From: Pogonophryne albipinna
Lineage: Eukaryota; Chordata; Actinopteri; Perciformes; Artedidraconidae
NCBI GenBank assembly: GCA_028583405.1
Contig: CM053246.1
Coordinates: 3,220,570-3,284,569 of the forward strand
DNA: 64,000 nucleotides
Direction of reading: 5' to 3'
Below are positions 13,501 to 26,050 of the stretch, piece by piece. Both the position numbers and the translations under genes were made by a program. The notes beneath the pieces are model-generated. The model saw only the letters and a list, made by a program, of their open reading frames with translations. It was not told the DNA's origin and did no database searches. Within the stretch, counting starts at the first letter, position 1. The number at the start of each line of letters is the position of its first letter.

Positions 13501-16500
13501 TTCATCAAATAAGGACAAGATATAATCTTATTGTGAAATACGTTTGACTAAAATGACAAATTATTGGTTTTGGCTAGACTAGTTTGACCGAAATGTTCTA
13601 TATAATCTGATGACTAAAAAAGACTCAACAGTTTTCATTGACAAAAAGTAGACTAAAATAATTAGTTTTCTTTGACTAAAATAAGACTAAAATGCTCAGA
13701 CTTTTAGTCGACTAAATCTTGACTAAAATGTTTACTGTTTTAGTCGACTAAAATAAGACTAAATAAAAACAGTATGAAGGTGACTAAATATGACTAAAAC
13801 TAAAAAGGAAATTTAACACAGGACTAAGACTAAAACTAAATTAAAAAATAGCTGACGAAATTAACACTAAAAGAATGATTTAATTACAGAAGCCTTAGAA
13901 TCTAGTTTTCTCCTGTGTTTATGACTTAACAATATTTCATACGTTTGTTCACCTGTGTATACGCTAACTAACCAGACTAAAAACGCTGAATAAGCTCTGA
14001 TTAAAATACATTTGTAGACAAAAGAAAGACAACATAACTTGCTAATATTCTTTTACTAGGCAAAACTTTTTTTGTAAACACATTTAGAACATTTGTTCTC
14101 ACCAGATGTTGCAAATTTAACCTGCACCATTCTGTTAATGCTTTTCTCCGGCTTGGCAGGAGGGGATGAAGCAGGTGAGGGGGGTGCAGGGGAGGGCTGA
14201 GGGTATCTGGCCTGCGGGGATTCCTCACTCTGAGGTTGCTGGTGTGAATATGAGAAGATACACGGTCACTTTGCAATGTTTACAGTGTAGTTTGTGCAAT
14301 CGAGAAGGTTAAATAGGGGAAGTGCATTATGTGTAAATAGGTATGGACACAATAGGGATATGTGCAATTTGACGGACACTATGCATAGGTGCAATAGGGA
14401 AAGTGCAATATTGATTTGTGTATGAATACAGTAGGGAACGTGCAATATTTGATTTATGTAAAAATACAATAGGGAAAAGTGCAATATTTGATTATGTATG
14501 AATGCAATAGGGAAAGTGCAATTTGATTATGTATGTGCAATAGGGATATGTGCAATAGGGAAAGTGCTGTACCTGTATGTTTCTTGTTTGTTTCTTTGCC
14601 ATGTGATATGTGATCTCTGTTCTGTATCTATGACTGATTGACCTGAATGTTTTATGTGTATTATCTCGATGCCCAAGACACATTTCTCCTATGATAAAAT
14701 AAAGCTTTATCTTATCTTATCTTTGGGTTCAGGAAATAATGAAGAATTATGAGGAATAAGTGAACTGAGAGTTTACCTTCAAACTATCCATTGGTGTGTT
14801 ATTGCTGTAGCTGTCCCTGCACGGGTCACTCAGGCTGCCGTAGTAATCCTCCCTGCTGCACTGCAGAACCACAGCCGGCTTCACCTTCACCTTCACCTCC
14901 TCCTCCACCTCCACTGGAGCTCTCTCCTGGGTGGGCTCTGCACAGGCTGTCTGCAATTATAACAGAGTCACACTCAATACAAGAAAAGATAAAGATTAAC
15001 TTTATTGTATCCCCAAGGAGAAATGCAGGTGTTCAGTTGTGACACACAGTACAATACACACACATGCACCAGACACGACCTATACACAGTAGGACTGAAT
15101 ACAAACACATGCATTTTTCTGTTAGGCGAGATGAGCGACCAGCAGGGGCGGACTGGGGGGAAAAAGTGGCCCGGGGATTAATTGACAGACAGGCCCACTT
15201 AATGAGCGGCATGTATCGGCCGGCCGGCGACGAAAGTATGTTACTGAACAAAAAACCTATGCATTTTATGTTATTTTGGACAATTATTCATATAGTAATC
15301 ACATTACCTGAGCCCTTGAGTTGCCTAGCAAAATAGTTACAGCATATATTTAGTGATTTTAATGTTAACAGATCATTGATGCAATAACATTTGGACCCAA
15401 TTTGCCTGACTTGACACATGGAATAAAACATGGGCGTAGGAAGCATCCTCAATGTGGGTGAGACAATTTAACAGGGGGTGTGGGCAGGTGGTGGACCTCA
15501 CCTCATCTAGGGGGGTCCGGGGGCAAGCTCCCCCGGGAAGATTTTTTTTTAAATGTTGAAGTTAAATGCATCAATCTGGTCCATTTTGAGAGCAAAATTA
15601 GAGACTAAATCTATGGCAGTCAGTAGGGGCTTGGACTGTGAGCCGTAGGGTCGCCGGTTCAAGTCCCGACCAGACCTACATTTGGAGTGTGGACTTCTAC
15701 TTGGAGAGGTCCCAGTTCACCTCCTGCCCTGCCGTGGTGCCCTTGAGCAAGGCACCGGACATCCCCCTTCCCCCCTCACTCCCATTGCTCCCCGGGCGCT
15801 GTACAATAGCTGCCCACTGCTCCTAGTACTAGACTCCTGGTACTAGGATGGGTTAAAACAGGGTATATGCAGGAATCCTGAAGTCAAATTTAATACCTTT
15901 TAAGACCTTTTTTAAGACCCTTTCCATACATTTTAAGACCTCATCGCAACTTCGAGTTCTAACCGGTTACATTGGCGACACACTTTATCTCACATTTACT
16001 ATATTGATTGTAAGATAGCACAACTAAACAGAGTGCAGACAGACTACTGAAGCCTCCTCTCCACATGAACTTCAACCTCTCTGTGAAGGTCAGGTTTAAT
16101 GCAGTATGCTGCTTTGTTGCTTCTGTGCTCTTTCATTCCAGTAAAACTCCTCAGAAACCATTAGAAACCAGTATTTGACCAATAAACAAAACAATTGACA
16201 AAACTTTGAACTATGAAATATATTAAACTTTGGTGAGCTTCAGCGGGGTAATGCCATATAGGAGCTCCCTCACAAATACCCAGGGGTTAAATTGGGCTGG
16301 GGCTGTCCGGGGCTAAGCCCGGCACATAGGACGATGCTCTGACGTCATCACCCTCACACATTTGTCATATGTTTACAAAAAACGATATATATGTTAAGAC
16401 TTTTCTCGTTCTTAATATAGACTATATTTAGGGTCGATATGTGTTGACCTTACTTTAAAATAGCAGATCTCTGTGACCGGATATAGTTTGGCTTAGACCC

Positions 16501-19500
16501 CGGCCCCACGAGGACGCATACAGTAAAACGCATACGCAAACGCAAAAAAGTCTTCCGTTCACACGCATTCGATTCATTAACGTGTCCGTTCACACTAGAC
16601 CGCTGGAAATGCTGTAGTACATATGCCAGGCCTGTAAGTGGCGCTGATGCCGCCACCAAATACACCAAAAGCAGCGAAGAAGACACCGGAGCATGGTTGT
16701 CATGGTTGCCCTTCTGTTTATTCTCCCCCGTTTACCTGAAAAAAAAAAGGGAGTGTCCAGAACACTTACAAATGTGGGCCGGTAGGATTCAGGCAAAAAA
16801 AAAAAGAAGTTTTATTTTTTGATTTTTTTGGCCCTCCGGCCCACACACAGCACCGGCCCACCGGGGAAACTCCCGGTATTCCCAATGGCCAGTCCGCCCC
16901 TGGCGACCAGGTATGACAACAGTGACATGAGTCCAATATGTATTAACTGTTGTGATGTTTCCAGTACCAGTGATTAAAATGTCTCTTTCGTTGAAGGGTA
17001 GAGCCTGTGTTATACTGTCAGAATCACATTGTTCAGGAGCTGGTTGTCTCTACATAGATCTCCAAACTATCATCAAAACTCTTCCAGACCACAAATGCGT
17101 TTCCTATTTGCTTCTATTTAAAAAAAGTTTGGGTTTTGTTTTTCTAGTTTTGCACTTTTGTAAAGAAGGAAATACTTGAGGAAGGTTTTTTCCTTTTATT
17201 TGTTGTCAAGACTCTCGCTGAAGTAAAATCATCAAGGAAAGTAATATATATTTAAATCTGTCTGTAGAAAAATACATCAATATATAAAGAAGTAGTTTGT
17301 GTTATAAAGGCAGATTGGGTCAGTGTTATCATTTGCACTATAATTCCCATAGAAAGATGTCTTTGGAATGTTTTGCACCGCTCAATGTGACATACAAAAT
17401 GCTGGAGATCTTCTACCAGTGTGTTGTGGCCAGTGCACTCTTCTTTGCTGCGGTCTGGTGGGGAGGCAGCATAAGAGCCGGTGACACCAGCAGGATCAAT
17501 AAACTGATCAGGAAAGCTGGCTCTGTCATCGGCATCAAGCTGGACCCCTTTGAAGCTGTGGTGGAGAGGAGGACACTGATGTCCATCATGGATAACCCCA
17601 CCCCCTCTCCACCTGCAGCTGGACAGACAGATAACCCCACCCCCCCTCTCCACCTGCAGCTGGACAGACAGATAACCCCACCCCCCCTCTCCACCTGCAG
17701 CTGGACAGACAGATAACCCCACCCCCCCTCTCCACCTGCAGCTGGACAGACAGATAACCCCACCCATCCTCTCCACCTGCAGCTGGACAGACAGCAGAGC
17801 TCCTTCTCCAACAGACTGCTGCAGCTCCGCTGTCACAAGGAACGAAACAGGAAAACATTCCTGCCTACTGCAATAACTCTGTACAACAAATCACCTCTGG
17901 CTGGAAGAGAACTCTCTGCTCCATAGTTTCTCTCTTCACTGTAAATTTGACATTTATATATTCAGTTTAATATTTAATATTCCATCTGTCACATACTTAT
18001 GTACTGTATATAATACCTTGCTTTATATCTTGTTAATTTGTAAATTCAACATGTATATTTTCTACTTTCTTGTTTATTTCTTGTCTTTTAATTTGTATTG
18101 TACAATGCCATGTCTTTTTATGCTGCTGCAACACAAACATGTCCTAAATTGGGATCTTATCTCAAATCTTATCTTATTTTGTGTAGGGAGTCAAGTACTC
18201 TGTATGATATTAAAGCATGAAAGTAAGTTAGAGTGGCTTTGTTCCATCAAACATTTTGAGAATGCTGATAAAAGAAGAATGCTTTACTGTAAAAAAAAAA
18301 ACTAAATAAAATCACATACTTTGTAAAAGGTCCAGAATGAAATGAGGACAAGCACTATGAAATACATTTGAAAAAAGTGGGGGATAGTAAGCAACCCTGA
18401 ATAATTGGCAGCATTTCACACCACTTTAGGGAGGATGTATGGAAACATTTAGATCCCCTTTAATGAACCTGCGCTGTCTTAATGCACTCCATGCAGCATG
18501 CGTATCAGATTCAGCTCTCCAAGGACATTATTAGTAACCAAAACATCAAAGCAGCCGCGCTGCGTGCTGTTGTGCTCGCTGTCCGTGAGGTGGTCCTTGC
18601 CATTTCCTCACACGCCACTTTGATCTCCAACGGCACGAAATATGCTGGGACACTGCTCAGGAGGAGCATTTCACTTCCCCGAAGTTGTGCAATCCGTAAA
18701 TAGATAAACAGGGGGGGGGGGGGACTGATTCCTTTGTGACCCTTCTCGTAACAGTTCAATGTCCTAAAAGCTATGATGAACCGGCCTGTGTGTTTAATTA
18801 GTGGCCGGATAGCATTTGGTTTTCATCAGTAGCCCATCAAAATTGCCACGCAGATATAGATAGCCAACCCTGTTTTGGCCTGAACCCACTCCCCCTGAAT
18901 CAAAGAGCCCGATCAGCACAGATTAGGAGCCAAGAGTTAAGAAACAGCTCCTCAGTGCTCTCAGTGTCCGGCTGCAGCACTAATCTGCTCCCTGTGGGTT
19001 TAAGTATTTCATGTGTATTTAAAACATGTCTTTTAATTCTGCTTCCACATGAAATATTCACGTTGTGGGTGATAAATTGTATTGTGGAATGTATACAGCG
19101 GGTGTACATTATACACAGAAGAACACTGTAGTGTAAATACATGTCCACTCACATGCTAAAATGCTCTCAGGTTTCCTGTGCGGAGGTAATGCTTGAAGCG
19201 CTGACACAATGTTTTTGCCAAATGTTACAGCTTTACTGCATTGACTGGCTTAAAAAGACAAATGACAATCATTTTCTACTTCATAACGGAACATTATCAG
19301 CTACTGAATCCCCAAAAAATAGCAAGAGAAAGTTCTGGATTCAAAAATGGAAAAAAAATCAACAACATAAAATAAGGCCATGAGCCTGGAGTATTAGTCA
19401 TGCCTAACCGTAAGAGGCCACAGCTGAAAAAAAGGTCAAACGTTGCCAAAACATGTCAGCTAGGGCCTCTTTAACAGACCGTTTCCTTTCATTTAACAAA

Positions 19501-22500
19501 ACATATTACTCAGCCTGTCCAGTCACTTGCTTATGATAAAAGTTATCTAGGAAAAATATCATAATAAAGAACAACAAGGAGTCAAAATAAGCAAAAGCAG
19601 CATCGAGAGTACAACTATAGTGAAAATGGCCCATAAACCACCATGAAACATACTAACCTTGACCTTGAACAGTTCTCGCGCTGCACTCCGGTCAGACTGT
19701 GCGCTGAAACTCAGACCTGTGCAGCGAGGACTCGGGCGGTCCCTCTGTGTCGAGGATGTGACACTATCCTAAGAACACCAACCACTCGTTTGACACCATC
19801 ATCCACATCTCTGCCAGTGGCCAAGGGCAGCCAGGCAATAAACAATAAACTCTGATCGGAGAATGCTGTTAATAATTAAAGGACAGGATAGGATGGCTGG
19901 TAATGACACTAATGCACGGACAAACCAATGGCCGACCATGTTTGTTGCACAAGGAGAAGTATCAGCGGAAGACTTGTCAAAGCAGCTGGAAATGAGACAT
20001 GTTATCAGGTGCTTTTTTTCCACTTTGGACAATTGAAGGAGGAGGTTTTTGTGAGGGTGGGGGTAAAATGCAACGGAGATGATTAGTAAACTATGACAGT
20101 GGAAACACAATGTGACACCATAAGCTTAGATAGATGGGTTTGGCTGATAAAGTGGAAAAGTTGACAACAACAGACACAGTGTTGGAGAAATTGCTGCCAC
20201 ATGATTAGCAAAATCATCCACTAATTTACCAAATTCCAGACGAATATTACATCTGCCTCACCCAAAAGCATGCTTTACATCATACATGCGGGAGGACATT
20301 TTGAAAAACGAATTAAAGATAGCCATTTAGGGAAGTGATTAACAGTTATTGCCATTAAATCTATTGTTTGTTTTCTTGATACATTTTTGGTCTTTAAAGT
20401 GTAAGAAAACAGTGAAAAGTGATTAGTTGTTTTTCCAGACCAATATCCTATCATAAAGAAACCTGGTTTAATTTTGTCAATTTTTGGCATCTTAGCTTAT
20501 AAATTACTTTAACGATAATTATCTCCGCCTATGTTTGTATGTCTGTTTGTCAGCAGGACTACTGAAAAACGTATTTTGTTATAAACGTATAAAATCAAAA
20601 CAAATTGTTATGAAATTCCCTAAAAGAAGGAAGAACAAATCACATTTTAGAGCAGATCTGAAGAATGGGGCAGATAAACACAGTATATTCTCACTGTTTA
20701 CATTGCAAGATACTTTAGAATGTGTCTGAATGTTGTCATTAATGGACTAAGAATTGCATCTCTGCATACTTTGAAAGATAAATATGAAGAGAGTATTATG
20801 GGCTGCATTGATATAGTTCTATTTCATCCTTACTGACCGCCAGAGGCAGTGCTTAGCACTGAATATCTTCTGTCTCGCACATGCGCAGGTCGAATATTTA
20901 TATCAACAAAGTCACGTGTGACCTCGTATGACCCCGGAAGGCATAAGTTCCGGTGTTGTCAACGAGTTCAGTCCTTTTTCATCTTCTCGCTGCACAGGTT
21001 ACTACTTTATGAGTAGAAGCCAAGCTAGCTTATTGAAAATTAGATTCTAGCTCATCGCTACCTGTAGCCTTGTGATCGTCTCGATCGGCGCTGCGGGCTA
21101 GAAAAACGCTCGCCCTCCAAAGGCTGCGACTAGCTGTCCGCCCTCCCAAGGGAGGGGACCGCGGTGTTCACCGCTCGGATCCCAGGAGCTCCGGACCGGT
21201 AAAGAGCGGACGCTCCTGCACGTCAGCCGGTGAGATCGCTACCATTTATTGCTGATTGTGCTATCTATTCTCAAGCTAATTTGTTACAGCACTAGTCAAG
21301 AGAGCGTCTCCGCCCCCTCTCACTGCATACATTTGGTTCCTTACCTGTTCTATCGTCCAGTTAGCTGAGTGCTTTCGCTCAAGCTAACTGTTACGGCAAT
21401 AGTGAAGAGAGCGTCTCCGCCCCCCTCTCACTGCATACATTTGGGTCCTTACCTGTTCTATCCCCCAGTTAGCTGAGTGCTCTCGCCCAAGCTAACTGTT
21501 ACGGCGCTAGTGAAGAGAGTGTCTTCGCTCCCCTCTCACAGCTCACATTGGTTCCTGTTCTATCCTCCAGTTAGCTGAGTGCTCTCGCTCAAGCTAACTG
21601 TTTCAGCGCTAGTGAAGAGAGTGTCTTCGCCCCCCTCTCACGGCGCACAATTGGTTCCTGTTCCATCCTCCAGTTAGCTGAGTGATCTCGCTCAAAGTTA
21701 ACTTGCTACAGCGCTAGTGAAGAGAGTGTTTCCGCTCCCCTCTCACTGCACACAGTTGGTTCCTGTTCCATCCTCCAGTTAGCAGAGTGCTCTAGCTCAA
21801 AGCTAACTTGCTACAGCGCTAGTGAAGAGTGTTTCCGCTCCCCTCTCACTGCACACAGTTAGTTCCTGTTCCATCCTCCAGTTAGCAGAGTGCTCTAGCT
21901 CAAAGCTAACTTGCTACAGCGCTAGTGAAGAGTGTTTCCGCTCCCCTCTCACTGCACACAGTTGGTTCCTGCTCCATCCTCCAGTTGGCAGAGTGCTCTC
22001 GCTCAATGATAACTTGCTACAGCGCTAGTGAAGAGTGTTTCCGCTCCCCTCTCACTGCACACAGTTGGTTCCTGTTCCATCCTCCAGTTAGCAGAGTGCT
22101 CTCGCTCAAAGCTAACTTGCTACAGCGCTAGTGAAGAGAGTGTTTCCGCTCCCCTCTCACTGCACACAGTTGGTTTAATACCCGTTCCATCTCCAGTTAG
22201 CAGAGTGCTCTCGCTCAGGCTAACTCGCTACGGCGCTAGTGGAGAGAGTATTCCCGCTCTCCTCTCACAGCAAATATACCACTAACTGACTTCATTTTTC
22301 TCACCCCAGTTAGCAGAGTGCTCACGCTAACTACTATTGTGCTCACTCCCCTCCACTGCGGATATTGTTTCCTAGCCCAGTTATTTACAGTCAGCTGAGT
22401 GCTCTCCCTCAGACTGACTTAAGCTGCCAGCAGCAATTAGTCTGGAGTTTTTTCATAGGTACTGTCGCTATGTTTAACGGCTGTAACACCTGTATGGCTC

Positions 22501-25500
22501 CTCTTCAACCAGAGGATGGCCATGACCTTTGCCCCTCTTGTCTTGGCCTCGAGCATCTGAGGGAGGGCCTTTCGGAGGACCCGTGCATGAATTGCACCAT
22601 CATGCCTCGTGCGTTAAGAGCTGCTAGACTAGCCGCGGTTGAACTACTGACTGAGGGTGGCTTTTCCCTGCACAGTCGACTACAGCCCAACATACCAGTC
22701 CTAGGCGTCGGGCAGCAGAGGCTGCGGGTGCCCCGCCCAAGAAGAGGACTAAGCCTGATAGGCTGTCCTCTACTCACTACTGAGCTAGCCCAGATGAAGT
22801 CACTCCTCTTGCCTCTCCATTCTGGTGCCAGTACAGGGCACACTGCTGCACCCAGTCCACCCATGGCTGAACTGATTCCAGATGACAATGTGTTCTCGAT
22901 GGAAGCTTCAGCCACTCAATTTAATGAGTATGACGGGGAGGGCCCATCCCATCCTTCTGGGCCTGGCTCCTGCACCTCAGCTCATGCATCCTCGGAGGGG
23001 GCAGATGACTGCTCCATGGGTACCGTCATTCGCATGGCACTGGCTCGCCAGCAGCTGGACGTACAGCAGCACGAAACAGCGCCTGCCAGTGCTTTCTTCA
23101 GGCGCACTTTGGCACTCGCCACCTTTGCTGTTCCTCCCTCTTGTGAATATCTGAGGGAGTTACATGCATGCTGGAGGGACACTAAGACTCTTTCCCATCT
23201 TACGTCCGATGGCTGAGCCCTGGCAGCCATGCAGGATGCGGAAAAAGTCGGCCTTGACCACATGCCGGCTGTTGAGCATACTATTGCTTCCCTCATAGTT
23301 TCCCCTGACGAAGCTCTGAGGTCAGGGGCCAGGTGCCTTCGACCCCAATGTCGGGTCACTGATGACCTGCTCACTAACGGCCCGTCCACACACAGGCATG
23401 AAAAAAATCTTAAAAATCTTGCTGCTGGGCGTGTCTGAAGCTTGGCGATTTCACGCGCCCAAGGCGACCAACAACCAATCACATGAATCTCCCGCCCCCG
23501 ACATACAAAGCAATAGCAATGTTAAAACGAAGTAAACTGGATATAAAATCCCCAAACAGGCGAAAACCTACCAGTTTCACCCACTGTCTCTGCCACCTCC
23601 CTCCATGCCTGGTTCCTCCGGTTTGTATCCCGGTAAATAGTTCTGGTCGTAAAGAACCGGGTAATTTGCTACCGTAATTTCTCGTTTGGAATATGAGGAA
23701 ATTAACTGCGGTCTGGCTCTCCCAGCTTGCACGCGGTTTGATTGGCTAGCGCTTGTACTGGCGGGATTTGCATAAACTGGATTTGATTGGCTGATGCCAG
23801 CTTTGAAAGCATCAAAAGTTGAACATTGCTCAACTTTTGATGCTCACGATGCTTGCAAAGCCATGCTCCGCTCCCCACAATGCAGTTCGGCGAAGATTCA
23901 AAATCTTCTACGTCACCCCATTCAAGTGAATGGGCGAAGCTTTGATAGATTTTTTTCATGCCCGTGTGTGGACGGGCCGTAAGGCTTACGATGCAGCGGC
24001 GCGCATGTGCCATATAGGCAATTCCCTTTCTCACCTCATGCTCGCCCTCTCAGCTTCCCTGCAGCAGGAGGCTCTTAGCGCTTCCCCTACCAGCCTCAGT
24101 GACGCCTCATTAGAGGCGTTTGCTCTGATGTCTAGAGAGCTTGGGCGCCTGATGTCCACTCTCGTCCAGACTCGTCGCCAGGTTTGGCTGGCACAGTCAC
24201 CAGAGGCATGTAGGAGGACTCTCCGTGCTGTCCCAGTGGAGCCGGGGGAGCTGTTCGGTTCAGCTGCCGTACAGGTGCTCGAACGGACTGTCCAAGCTAG
24301 TCAGACCAGGCAACAGTTCTCAGCTCTTCGCAGAGACATGCCCCCCGCCCCCCCGGTAGGCCTAGAGGTTCCGCGTCTACCTCCCGAGGCCGCTCCCACC
24401 CACCGGCTCACCCCGGTGCACGCCATGGGCCTCAGCGTCCCACGAGGGGGCCGGCCCGCTACGATCCTGTTAACTCGCTCCCAAGGCAGCCTCGGTATCC
24501 GGTGCCTAACCGTCGCCCCCTCCAGAGCCTCCGGAGGCCGGGGGGCAAGGTACTGAGGGTCTGGGGCCGGCTGTCGGTTATTTCTCCCAGCAGCAGCTCA
24601 ACTACTGGGTAGCTCAAGCTTCAGACCCCTGGGTGGTTTCCACCTTAACCCAGGGGTACAAGCTTCAGTTCTGACGCCGGCCCCCAGCCTTCAGCCGGGT
24701 CAAAATGACCACCATAAGCGACCCGGTAAAAGAAATCGCCCTAAACCAGGAGCTGTCAGTCCTCCTTGCCAAGGGTGCAATCGAACCTGTGGACCCCATC
24801 TCACAGCCCAGGGGCTTCTACTCGACCTACTTCCTGGTAAGGAAGAAAGGCGGTGGACTTCGCTCAATCCTCGATCTGAGGGGACTAAAGTTCCTAAAGA
24901 TTTTACCTTTCCATATGCTGAGCACAGCGGACGTTCTTCGTACTGTTGCCAGGCGGGAATGGTTCACGTCCGTCGACTTGAAGGACGCTTATTTTCATGT
25001 GCCTCATCACAGGCAGTGTCTTCGCTTTGCCTTCAGAGGCCGTCATTTACAGATCAGGGTGCTCCCATTCGGACTCTCCCTCTCCCCAAGGGTGTTCACC
25101 AGGTGTGTCGCGGCAGCCCTCTCGCCCCTGCAGTCTCAGGGTATGAAGATTCTGCCATACTTAGACGACTGGTTAATCTGTGCATCATCCCGGTTGCAGT
25201 CGACCCAGGACACGGCTCTCCTTCTCTCTCATGTCGCCCGGCTAGGCCTCAGGGTGAACATAGAGAAGAGTTGTCTGAACCCCTCTCAGAGCCTAACCTT
25301 CATTGGGGTGGCTCTGGACACAGTCACTATGCGGGCCTGTCCATCTGCTCAGCGCCTGGACAACATCCTCCAGCTTCTTCCCCTCTTCAAAATGGGCAGG
25401 TCTCTGGCATATATCCTGTTTCTCCGCCTCTTGGGCAAGCTGACAGCTGCCTCAACTGTTGTTCCCTTGGGCTTGTTGTCACTGCGCCCCCTGCAGAGAT

Positions 25501-25959
25501 GGCTGAGCGGCCTCCACTTACGGTACGTCCACACAGCAGCTTTAGACGAATCTTCCACCGCTTCCAACGCTTCTCTGCCCATTGACTTTGAATGGAGATG
25601 ACGTCACTTTGCCTCGCTTTTCGCCGAACTGCATTGTGGGGGAGCGAAGCGAAGATTTACAGGATTTACAGGATTCAAAAGTTGAGCAATGTTCAACTTT
25701 TGAAGCTGAGCTGGAAGCAGCCAATCAAATCCCGTTTATGCAAATCTGACAGTAGAAGCGCTAGCCAATCAAACCACGTGTAAGCAGGGAGAACCAGACC
25801 GCAATTAATTTCCTCATATTCCAAACGAGAAATTACGTTAGCAAATCACCCGGTTCTTTACGACCAGAACTATTAACGGGATACAAACCGGAGGAACCAG
25901 GCATGGAGGGAGGTGGCAGAGACAGTGGGTGAAACTGGTAGGTTTTCGCCTGTTTGGGG

Positions 25960-26050
<91 letters not shown>

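Noticed and set aside
15640..15720. tRNA gene suggested by the B box GGTTCAAGTCC
   Set aside because: Acceptor stem and anticodon arm are not preserved, and a conserved SINE body follows.
17252..17858. Minus-strand frames with repeated [17 protein letters not shown]
   Set aside because: Antisense of the 41-bp minisatellite.
21270..22335. Regular ~103-bp array resembling a CRISPR array
   Set aside because: There is no alternation of constant repeats and unique spacers, the whole unit repeats, and the context is an animal retrotransposon leader.
22505..22915. 136-codon minus-strand frame opposite DIRS gag
   Set aside because: No recognisable domain; the codon pattern follows the sense gag frame.
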